Shown here: in pieces, positions 1 through 4,752 of the stretch | How the letters are laid out: every line of letters begins with the position of its first letter | Numbering within the stretch: position 1 is the stretch's first letter | DNA from: Nitrososphaerota archaeon | Lineage (GTDB): Archaea; Thermoproteota; Nitrososphaeria; Nitrososphaerales; Nitrosopumilaceae | Assembly: GCA_022564385.1 (NCBI GenBank) | Contig: JADFLN010000050.1 | Location: forward strand, 1 to 9,881 | Reading direction: 5' to 3' | DNA length: 9,881 nt | Notes under the pieces: model-generated | What the model was told of the DNA's origin: nothing | The model's database searches: none | What the model saw: only the letters and a program-made list of their open reading frames with translations | Made by a program: the position numbers and the translations under genes

Positions 1-323
1 CTCAGCATGCAATTAGACAAGCAAAAACAGTTGCCAAAAATCTTGAACACAAAATCAACGGAGTAGTGTTTCAAGAGGATTTTATTTATGACACAAAGGG
101 TTCCATGGCTAAAATAGGCAAGAATGATGGTGTTGCATTACTATTGGGACATGAATTTAGAGGAATCATTGCATGGTTTATCTGGAAACAGTACTATCTT
201 TCAACTCTCCCTACAAATGAAAAAAAGATTAGAGTAGGTCTTGATTGGTTTGTTGATTTGTTTTTTCCAAGAGACATAACAAGACTATCAAGTGTTTTTC
301 AGGAAAAAAAGATTACAGTTTAG
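1..323 (+). CDS. Type II NADH dehydrogenase-like FAD oxidoreductase, C-terminal part
   Basis: The reading frame is open from the left edge (first whole codon at base 3) to a TAG at 321-323, so about 106 C-terminal residues are present and the start lies outside. It opens with QHAIRQAKTVAKNL, matching the helix after the second FAD-binding motif of NDH-2-type disulfide-oxidoreductase-fold enzymes. There follow DTKGSMAKIG, the GIIAWFIWKQYYLSTLP stretch and DWFVDLFFPRDITRL, which is the usual C-terminal membrane-associating end of the family. Such enzymes oxidise NAD(P)H at the inner face of the membrane and pass electrons to quinone without pumping protons. The family call rests on these C-terminal signatures only, because the nucleotide-binding motifs are outside the window; a related quinone reductase cannot be excluded. 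Confidence 0.8.
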   Translation, partial: QHAIRQAKTVAKNLEHKINGVVFQEDFIYDTKGSMAKIGKNDGVALLLGHEFRGIIAWFIWKQYYLSTLPTNEKKIRVGLDWFVDLFFPRDITRLSSVFQEKKITV

Positions 324-369
324 AATCAATTTCAAAAAAAGATTTGGTTGTAATTTGGGTAAGTCTCTA

Positions 370-387
370 TTAATGCTTGAGCATTAA
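370..387. repeat. Perfect 8-bp-arm palindrome TTAATGCTTGAGCATTAA
   Basis: The arms TTAATGCT and AGCATTAA are perfect inverted complements around a 2-base centre (TG). It starts 47 bases after the NADH dehydrogenase stop codon. Its core AATGCTTGAGCATT recurs with two changes at 534-547 (AATGTATGAGCATT). It could be a dimeric protein-binding site or part of the 3' end of the upstream transcript; the sequence alone does not decide. Confidence 0.45.
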
Positions 388-429
388 ACAATTTATAGAA
401 TCTCTCAAAATAATATCATATCCTATCCA

Positions 430-444
430 CCCCAATTTTTGGGG
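430..444. terminator. Candidate hairpin terminator CCCCAA-TTT-TTGGGG
   Basis: The six-base arms CCCCAA and TTGGGG are perfectly complementary around a TTT loop. It is one of the most G/C-dense spots in the intergenic DNA of the window and is followed by T-rich sequence. It lies 106 bases after the NADH dehydrogenase stop. Archaeal termination mainly uses T-tracts rather than hairpins, so this may instead be a 3'-end stabilising structure. Confidence 0.3.
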
Positions 445-609
445 GATTCTTCCTAATTCGTTTTCTGTTGCACTCAAAAGTTGATTAAAACAAATTAGAT
501 AAATTTTAGATAATAATAAAATTTTATTTTTAAAATGTATGAGCATTGATAAGAAACATATTACAAAGTCTCTGAAAAATCTAAAATCATAAGATTAATT
601 GTTTCAATC

Positions 610-978
610 TCATGATTCTATTTTAGAATCTGATATGATTTCTAATGTCTTGTCTATATTGTTTCCTTTTGGCATTAATAGGATCATAGTATATTGAGAA
701 GTCAATGATTTTACTATCATGATACTTCTTTTTAAAATATTGATTGTAATTGACATTCCTCCAAATTCTTCATCAAATTCTACAATTTTAAATCGAAGGG
801 AGACTTTTCTTGCCATTCTTTCAAGTATCTGATAATCTGCTTGATTCTTGTGACTTTCGGCAATTTTGTATTCTGCCACAGCTCCAGAATTGTTTATTAT
901 TACCAAACATTCAATATTTGACACTGATTTCCATATGGAATCTATTAATGATTTTTTCCAATCAAATGTATCAGGCAA
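610..978 (-). CDS. Roadblock/LC7-like small protein (122 aa)
   Basis: This is a soluble 122-residue protein with no signal peptide or membrane helix. The pattern suggests a roadblock/LC7 (MglB-like) fold. A first helix (about 8-20) leads into the strand IECLVIINNSGAVAEY (22-37), then a long helix (about 47-60), GGMSITINILKRSIMIVKSL (73-92) as a strand pair and YTMILLMP (96-103). Roadblock proteins usually dimerise and act as partners or activators of small GTPases; no specific partner is visible here. The start is TTG at 978. A stop lies seven codons upstream in frame with no ATG or GTG between, and a TATA-like CTTTAAAAA sits about 26 bases before it, which favours a leaderless TTG start. The fold assignment is by pattern only. 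Confidence 0.6.
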   Translation of the reverse strand: MPDTFDWKKSLIDSIWKSVSNIECLVIINNSGAVAEYKIAESHKNQADYQILERMARKVSLRFKIVEFDEEFGGMSITINILKRSIMIVKSLTSQYTMILLMPKGNNIDKTLEIISDSKIES

Positions 979-998
979 TATTTTCCAAACCCAAATTA

Positions 999-1020
999 TT
1001 TTTTAAAGTATAATATATAA
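999..1020. promoter_or_regulatory. Shared AT-rich divergent promoter block
   Basis: The gap between the minus gene starting at 978 and the plus gene starting at 1071 holds overlapping TATA-like runs. On the minus strand CTTTAAAAA is centred about 26 bases before the TTG at 978. On the plus strand TATAATATATAA (1009-1020) would give a leader of about 30 bases before the ATG at 1071. Both are positional inferences. Confidence 0.4.
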
Positions 1021-1070
1021 TCAATTTCCAAATTCATTCCAGGTAAAAAATTAAAATAGGTTACAAAAAT

Positions 1071-1241
1071 ATGAACCACATGGCAGAAGCAGGAATAGTA
1101 GCATATGGTGCAGTAATTGGAGTTGCAATTGCATTAGCAATCGTTTGTTTTGCACTTAGAGCTAAAGCACATACAGATAACACTCACAATCATGATTATG
1201 ACAAAGTTACTGGTGATGACACACATGTTCATGTTGATTAG
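1071..1241 (+). CDS. Tiny one-pass membrane protein with His-rich tail (56 aa)
   Basis: A 56-residue frame runs from ATG at 1071 (second possible ATG at 1080) to TAG at 1239-1241. Residues about 8-30 (IVAYGAVIGVAIALAIVCFA) form one clear membrane helix with a single Cys (C26). It ends at a positive LRAKA, which by the positive-inside rule places the tail in the cytoplasm, although a helix this short makes topology uncertain. The tail is hydrophilic and rich in His and Asp: H34, H39, H41, H52 and H54, with D36, D42, D44, D49, D50 and D56, including HNHD and HVHVD. This pattern suggests divalent metal binding (Zn, Cu, Ni or Fe) but does not say which. It diverges from the roadblock-like gene. 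I do not recognise the family. The clean hydrophobic segment and patterned tail make it more than a chance frame. Confidence 0.7.
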   Translation: MNHMAEAGIVAYGAVIGVAIALAIVCFALRAKAHTDNTHNHDYDKVTGDDTHVHVD

Positions 1242-1357
1242 AGAATTTTTAGATTAGATTCAATTCCCATAAGATTTGAACTAGTTTAGTGAGTAGTTTT
1301 GTACTCTAAAAATAAATTTATCAAGAAAAGAGTCATTACTTTTAGACATAGAAACTA

Positions 1358-1374
1358 ATCATTAGTCTAATGAT
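1358..1374. repeat. 17-bp near-perfect palindrome with downstream T-tract
   Basis: ATCATTAG and CTAATGAT are perfect 8-base inverted complements around a single T. A T7 tract follows near 1389-1395. For the plus-strand His-tail gene ending at 1241 this could be a terminator, though 117 bases is distant and a one-base loop would pair only partly in RNA. As double-stranded DNA it is a well-formed two-fold operator-like site. Confidence 0.4.
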
Positions 1375-1433
1375 CACCTCATTACTAGTTTTTTTGTATG
1401 TTTTGGATCTTAATCATACTGTTTTTGTATAAT

Positions 1434-2186
1434 TTATGGATTCATTCCCATCATACCCATATCTTTTTTAGAATGTAGTTTGAATAATGCAATATAATTA
1501 TCCTTATCAACAAAGGTTAATTCCCCTACAACTCCTGACATACTTTCAAACATATTTTGAATCATAGATGCAGTTTGTGTTTTTCCATCAGAGGTCCAGA
1601 CAATTATAGGAGCGTTTACAACAAAACCTGTTGATTCTATTGATAATTCATCATTTGCTTCAGCTTCAAAAAGTTCATCAATAGATGTTAATAATATTGG
1701 ATTTGAATCTTCATTCCATGTAACTAGTTGTGGTACTCTAAATTGATTATACTCATCCATTCCTGGAACTGAATCAAAAATATCAATCTGGAAAAAGAAT
1801 GGACCGCCACCATATGGTCCAGAACCCTCAATACCATTTGTAAAGATATACACTTTGCCTAGTTCATCTGAAGAAATATTATCTAAATCTGGAACATGTA
1901 ACGTTGGAAAATTAATCATCATAGACATCATATCTGCAATATCTTTATCAGAAATTTCTGTGTGGATAAAGTAAATCTTCTCTCTATTGTAATAACCATC
2001 AATCATAGGTATTGTAAGAGGAGCGTTTGTGTTGAATTGCATATTTGACATCATAGATGATTGTTCTATCATGTTGAAATCTTCATTTACATCAGAACTT
2101 CCAGTATGAAAAATTAGATATGTGCCACCCAATCCTACAAAGAATGCAGTAATTACAATTCCAATCCATGTTTGTTGACTTTTCAT
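1434..2186 (-). CDS. Membrane-anchored Met-rich extracytoplasmic protein (DUF7482-like)
   Basis: The protein has 250 residues from the chosen ATG: an N-terminal membrane anchor (about 8-26) followed by a globular outer domain. The domain contains GYYNREKIYFIHTEISDKD (64-82) and ADMMSMMINFPTLHVPDL (84-101), a pattern I associate with exported proteins of ammonia-oxidising archaea (DUF7482, from memory). Methionines are clustered: MIEQSSMMSNM (39-49), MMSMM (86-90) and a C-terminal KDMGMMGMNP. With H75 and H97 this resembles copper-binding Met/His motifs, but copper binding is only an inference. Start choice: a GTG at 2198 abuts the upstream stop, but AGGTGA at 2195-2200 lies 8 bases before ATG 2186, which I prefer. 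The gene is translationally coupled to the upstream membrane protein. Confidence 0.65.
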   Translation of the reverse strand: MKSQQTWIGIVITAFFVGLGGTYLIFHTGSSDVNEDFNMIEQSSMMSNMQFNTNAPLTIPMIDGYYNREKIYFIHTEISDKDIADMMSMMINFPTLHVPDLDNISSDELGKVYIFTNGIEGSGPYGGGPFFFQIDIFDSVPGMDEYNQFRVPQLVTWNEDSNPILLTSIDELFEAEANDELSIESTGFVVNAPIIVWTSDGKTQTASMIQNMFESMSGVVGELTFVDKDNYIALFKLHSKKDMGMMGMNP

Positions 2187-2194
2187 CCTCAGAA

Positions 2195-2200
2195 TCACCT
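2195..2200 (-). promoter_or_regulatory. Shine-Dalgarno AGGTGA overlapping upstream stop
   Basis: On the minus strand the upstream gene's TAG overlaps AGGTGA, which is complementary to the archaeal 16S rRNA tail and sits 8 bases before ATG 2186. It decides the start in favour of 2186 over the GTG at 2198 and implies translational coupling of the two genes. Confidence 0.6.
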
Positions 2201-2918
2201 AGCTAGTTATTGGTTCATAATCTTTCTTCCATTTCTGTACTAAAATTCCAAGTACAGCACCAAATGCTAAATGAGCAATCAATGTGATTACAAAAATATT
2301 ATATCCATCCATGTGCTCTATTCCAAATGGTCCTTTCATTATTATCAAATATGGCGTAACCATCATAACCATCTCAATTACTACTGCCCAGATTATACCA
2401 TACCACCATTTTCCTTTTCCAATTAACAAAGCATAGACAATTCCAAATGTAGCCCCGTTCCAAAAGTGCCACAGACCTCCAGCAATAAATGCATCAAGTG
2501 GTGCATGATAGAGATTCATTGGAACCCCTGACTGCATTATTGTTTGTTTTATTTCAGATAGTGAAGTGATTTTTTCAGTTAGTAATAATCCTGGAATAGA
2601 GATCATACTATCCATTGGTATCCATTTTGTAAACATGTAAGCTGGAATCCTAATTGCTTCTAGGGCAAATGATGCAACTGTACCAGCTGCCATTCCTATG
2701 AATAATCTATTTGTAAGAAGTGGGAATTTTGAACGTACTAAAATCCCTATTGTAAATATTGCAACCACAGAGGGGATAATCGCTATATCTCTGTACACTA
2801 CATATGACATAATATCCAAAGGTCCAAAAATTACAAAGCTTGCCGAAGCCCCACTAAGAATAATTACAATAATAACTAGTCCAAGTTCTGTTCCTCTTTT
2901 TTGAAGGATGTTTTTCAC
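2199..2918 (-). CDS. Polytopic membrane protein of unknown function (239 aa)
   Basis: About six membrane helices are visible (roughly 12-32, 43-62, 72-90, 140-165, 171-195 and 206-228), with no signal peptide beyond the first helix. Distinct features are a long loop, about 91-138, containing IPMDSMISIPG, and conserved-looking polar or aromatic patches inside or next to helices: LYHAP (H138), GLWHFWNGATFG (H151) and LIAHLAFGA (H216). H202 lies in a loop (GIEHMDGYN). Buried histidines may indicate metal or heme handling or proton transfer, but I recognise no named family. The start is GTG at 2918; no other good start exists before residue 37, and a TATA-like GGATAAAAAG about 25 bases upstream fits a leaderless mRNA. 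It is the first gene of a two-gene unit with the Met-rich anchored protein, its stop overlapping that gene's ribosome binding site. Confidence 0.7.
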   Translation of the reverse strand: MKNILQKRGTELGLVIIVIILSGASASFVIFGPLDIMSYVVYRDIAIIPSVVAIFTIGILVRSKFPLLTNRLFIGMAAGTVASFALEAIRIPAYMFTKWIPMDSMISIPGLLLTEKITSLSEIKQTIMQSGVPMNLYHAPLDAFIAGGLWHFWNGATFGIVYALLIGKGKWWYGIIWAVVIEMVMMVTPYLIIMKGPFGIEHMDGYNIFVITLIAHLAFGAVLGILVQKWKKDYEPITS

Positions 2919-2938
2919 TAGTAAAACTAAACAACTAT

Positions 2939-2947
2939 CTTTTTATC
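2939..2947 (-). promoter_or_regulatory. TATA-like box for the two-gene membrane unit
   Basis: On the minus strand GATAAAAAG is centred about 25 bases before the GTG at 2918, the distance expected for a leaderless archaeal transcript. Confidence 0.4.
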
Positions 2948-2982
2948 CTTATTTCCAAGATGAATGTAATTTGGAGATTGTG

Positions 2983-3000
2983 TTAAATATTAAATTAATT
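2983..3000 (+). promoter_or_regulatory. TATA-like promoter of the ribbon-helix-helix gene
   Basis: TTAAATATTAAATTAATT contains two overlapping TATA-like octamers. The second (2990-2997) is centred about 25 bases before ATG 3019, consistent with a leaderless mRNA. Confidence 0.45.
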
Positions 3001-3018
3001 AAATGATTTTATCACATC

Positions 3019-3159
3019 ATGGCTAGAATAACAATAATGCTTGACGACATTCTCTTAAAGAAACTACGTGAAAAGCAAGCAAAATTAATCAGAGAATCTA
3101 CAAATTCTGTAAGCTTTTCCAGAGTTTTGAATGATACATTACGCAAATGTATCAAATAA
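3019..3159 (+). CDS. Ribbon-helix-helix (CopG/Arc-type) DNA-binding protein (46 aa)
   Basis: The 46-residue frame runs from ATG to TAA and matches the minimal ribbon-helix-helix fold. The strand ARITIMLDD (2-10) would pair with its dimer mate and enter the DNA major groove. Helix A follows (about 11-26, ILLKKLREKQAKLIRE), then a turn STNSVSFS (27-34), where helix B begins, and RVLNDTLRKCIK (35-46) completes it. The alternating polar residues R3, T5 and the hydrophobic I4, I6 and L8 have the right periodicity. It presumably acts as a dimeric repressor or nucleoid-type regulator. It is monocistronic: the neighbour on the left diverges and the one on the right has its own TATA box. It may bind the inverted repeat at 3221-3244 or its own promoter, which is speculation. 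Confidence 0.8.
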   Translation: MARITIMLDDILLKKLREKQAKLIRESTNSVSFSRVLNDTLRKCIK

Positions 3160-3220
3160 CAAAAATTTCTTTTTGTCATAATAAGCTGTAAAAGGATTTT
3201 TATGTTTTAGTTCAGTGCTT

Positions 3221-3244
3221 TCTCAAATTCTATAATATTTGAGA
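3221..3244. repeat. Inverted repeat TCTCAAAT...ATTTGAGA
   Basis: Perfect 8-base arms (3221-3228 and 3237-3244) flank an 8-base spacer TCTATAAT. It lies 61 bases after the ribbon-helix-helix stop and about 65 bases before the TATA box of the exported-protein gene. It could be a regulator site for the latter, or a stem-loop at the 3' end of the former; no strong T-tract follows directly. Confidence 0.4.
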
Positions 3245-3308
3245 CTCAATTATTCCAAATTCAAAATATTTTTGTCCGTTTTGTAACGAGTAGAAATCTC
3301 GAACAAAT

Positions 3309-3317
3309 CTTAAATAT
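3309..3317 (+). promoter_or_regulatory. TATA box of the small exported-protein gene
   Basis: CTTAAATAT is close to the archaeal TATA consensus and is centred about 25 bases before ATG 3338, so the mRNA is probably leaderless. Confidence 0.5.
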
Positions 3318-3337
3318 CAAAACTTTCACGCAAATTT

Positions 3338-3538
3338 ATGGATTCAAAAACTGTAATGTTTTCAGTACTTGTACTAGCTGCAATATTTGCAATGGCACTT
3401 CCAATGGATACTGCAGTAGCTCAGACCACTGATGTGTCTCCTGATAGTGAAGGTGAATACAAAGATGGAGACCATGACGGAAAATCTTGCCCATTTAAAA
3501 ATAAAACAGCATCAGTTGACATTGGTCTGAATATCTAA
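3338..3538 (+). CDS. Small exported protein with DxDxDG loop (66 aa)
   Basis: A signal peptide is clear: a short N-terminus with one Lys (MDSKT), a hydrophobic core at 6-22 and a probable cleavage after AVA (26-28), giving a mature peptide of about 38 residues starting QTTDVSP. The mature part is acidic and carries D43-G-D45-H-D47-G48-K, which has the DxDxDG spacing of EF-hand-type calcium loops. It is followed by a single Cys (C51) and the motif CPFKNK. Calcium or other metal binding is an inference from this short motif. The lone Cys could pair with another protein or with a second copy. The gene has its own TATA box and converges with the DoxX gene. I do not recognise a named family. Confidence 0.7.
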   Translation: MDSKTVMFSVLVLAAIFAMALPMDTAVAQTTDVSPDSEGEYKDGDHDGKSCPFKNKTASVDIGLNI

Positions 3539-3579
3539 TTTTAACATAAGATAAAATAATTAATTCAAAAATCAAAAAA

Positions 3580-3999
3580 TTATTGCAAGAAACGTGGTAT
3601 TTTCTTAACAATGTGAGAAATTGACACTCGTCCGGGTCCTGCAACTATAATCACTACAACTCCTGAAAGAAGAATAAGGTCAAGCTCGTATCCACCTTCA
3701 CCTGTAAGATTAGAGGCACCTCTAACCAAGAAAATAGCACCTAACATATCAATTGCCAAAATTGAAGCTGAAATTCTACTCAAAACTCCAATAATTAGAA
3801 CAATTCCACCAACAGTCTCAGCTAGTGCGATCGGTATCTGCAACTCGACTGGTAATCCAAGTTGGCCTGTCAAAAATCCAAGAAACCCTGGGTTAAATTT
3901 TCCAACACCATGAGATATGAAAATTATTCCAATTACAGTACGCAGACCCATAAATACAATATCAAAAAGTTTTTTTTCAGAAAATTTTGCATCAGCCAA
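3580..3999 (-). CDS. DoxX family membrane protein (139 aa)
   Basis: Four membrane helices (about 12-30, 54-72, 77-94 and 104-122) with DoxX-family signatures are visible: RTVIGIIFISHGVGKF (20-35), a second-helix AETVGGIVLIIGVLSR (60-75) and a final helix followed by GPGRVSISHI (121-130). The length is typical for the family. DoxX proteins lie in the cytoplasmic membrane and were first named for a thiosulfate:quinone oxidoreductase subunit in Acidianus, but most members are only linked to redox or stress handling, so no substrate is assigned. The start is TTG at 3999. A stop lies three codons upstream, so no earlier start is possible, and GAGGT precedes the TTG by 8 bases. It lies 72 bases behind the MarR gene on the same strand, suggesting co-transcription. 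Confidence 0.88.
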   Translation of the reverse strand: MADAKFSEKKLFDIVFMGLRTVIGIIFISHGVGKFNPGFLGFLTGQLGLPVELQIPIALAETVGGIVLIIGVLSRISASILAIDMLGAIFLVRGASNLTGEGGYELDLILLSGVVVIIVAGPGRVSISHIVKKIPRFLQ

Positions 4000-4007
4000 T
4001 TTCTTTT

Positions 4008-4012
4008 ACCTC
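4008..4012 (-). promoter_or_regulatory. Shine-Dalgarno GAGGT for the DoxX TTG start
   Basis: On the minus strand GAGGT lies 8 bases before TTG 3999. Together with the stop codon just upstream in frame it fixes the TTG as the start. A Shine-Dalgarno in an internal position agrees with DoxX being second in a transcript with MarR. Confidence 0.55.
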
Positions 4013-4071
4013 AATTTGAGAAAAACAAAAAGGAAGAGTTCGAATCAAAAGTGTTAATGACATCTGCGAAT

Positions 4072-4551
4072 CTACACCTTTAGAATTTTTTTGCGATTTG
4101 TTTTGGAATTTATCAAAAGCCCCACCTCAATTTTTTCTCCTTTTTGTTTGATAAACTCCTCAGTATTTGACATAATCTGCCGCAATACTTTTTTTACAAT
4201 ATCGCTGTCCTTTTTTGAAATTTTATTTAATGCCATAGACCTTATCTCCAAAATACATTCTATTATTGGCTCTACGATTTCTTTGGATTTTTTAGTCATA
4301 AAGATCAAGTTGTTTCTCCGGTCATCAGGATCTGGATGTCTTGTTAGGTATCCCTCTCTTTCCATTTTATCTATTATTGGTACAAGTGTCGGTGCCTCAA
4401 CAAATATCATATCTGCAAGTTGTTTCTGTGTAATTCCTTCTTCTATTGAAAGTACTACTACTATCTTCCATTTGCTGCCACCAAGACCAAAACGCTCACG
4501 TAATTCAATATCTGCAGCGATCTCCCATGTCTTGGCAGATGTTTTTAGCAT
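4072..4551 (-). CDS. MarR family transcriptional regulator
   Basis: The 159-residue cytoplasmic winged-helix protein has the MarR layout. After the first helices (about 5-36) comes the helix-turn-helix ITQKQLADMIFVEAPTLVPI (40-59) with recognition helix continuing to DKME. The wing GYLTRHPDPDDRRNNLIFMT (67-86) contains the family's D-x-R-R signature (D76-D77-R78-R79). A long C-terminal dimerisation helix pair follows (about 87-140). MarR proteins are dimers that release DNA when a ligand binds or a Cys is oxidised; C99 is the only Cys, so a two-Cys switch within one subunit is not possible. It precedes DoxX by 72 bases on the same strand and diverges from the 659-residue exported protein, so both are candidate targets. 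The length is slightly above the usual 140-150. Confidence 0.9.
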   Translation of the reverse strand: MLKTSAKTWEIAADIELRERFGLGGSKWKIVVVLSIEEGITQKQLADMIFVEAPTLVPIIDKMEREGYLTRHPDPDDRRNNLIFMTKKSKEIVEPIIECILEIRSMALNKISKKDSDIVKKVLRQIMSNTEEFIKQKGEKIEVGLLINSKTNRKKILKV

Positions 4552-4584
4552 AAGTCCTATACTGTCTTTAAGATCTAGTGTTTT

Positions 4585-4593
4585 TATTTTTAA
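4585..4593 (-). promoter_or_regulatory. TATA-like box for the MarR-DoxX unit
   Basis: On the minus strand TTAAAAATA is centred about 38 bases before ATG 4551, predicting a leader of about 10 bases. It lies within the 201-base divergent region shared with the gene at 4753. Confidence 0.35.
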
Positions 4594-4688
4594 TTACCTC
4601 TTTTTTTATCAAGATACGTTCTAATCCAACTAGTCATATATTAATTAGCACATTATTCATTTAAATTATAATCATTAGTGCCCTAACC

Positions 4689-4700
4689 TTTATTATATAT
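4689..4700 (+). promoter_or_regulatory. TATA-like box upstream of the 659-residue gene
   Basis: TTTATTATATAT is a strong archaeal TATA-like run that would give a leader of about 30 bases before TTG 4753. A weaker GAATATAAC at 4721-4729 is about 28 bases before the TTG and would give a leaderless mRNA. The palindrome GACGTC (4701-4706) abuts the stronger box and is a possible operator. Confidence 0.4.
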
Positions 4701-4752
4701 GACGTCGTGCTCAAAATAATGAATATAACTATTCAAAATACGACCGATCAAA

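Larger units (their letters stand above)
324..609. other. Gene-free intergenic region with hairpins and a repeated motif
   Basis: No convincing gene is seen between the NADH dehydrogenase stop and the stop of the minus-strand gene at 610, so the two genes converge here. The stretch contains a palindrome at 370-387, a G/C-rich hairpin at 430-444, a degenerate second copy of the palindrome core at 534-547 and a 14-base AT palindrome at 515-528. The right part (about 485-535) is almost pure A+T. The region is long for a convergent gap in this compact window. Confidence 0.6.

Noticed and set aside
515..528. Perfect 14-base palindrome AATAAAATTTTATT
   Set aside because: Composed only of A and T in an extremely AT-rich stretch, so it is expected by chance.
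539..592. 17-codon frame starting ATGAGCATTGAT
   Set aside because: Too short, no structured product; its start merely overlaps the second copy of the TGAGCATT motif.
810..1013. 67-codon plus-strand frame
   Set aside because: It runs antisense through the roadblock-like gene, and its product lacks any domain-like pattern while the minus frame has one.
3862..4083. 73-codon plus-strand frame across the MarR-DoxX gap
   Set aside because: It crosses the start of DoxX antisense and has no plausible promoter or domain.
4091..4624. 177-codon plus-strand frame
   Set aside because: It is the reverse complement shadow of the clear MarR gene; the product is a Ser/Ile/Phe-rich string typical of antisense reading.
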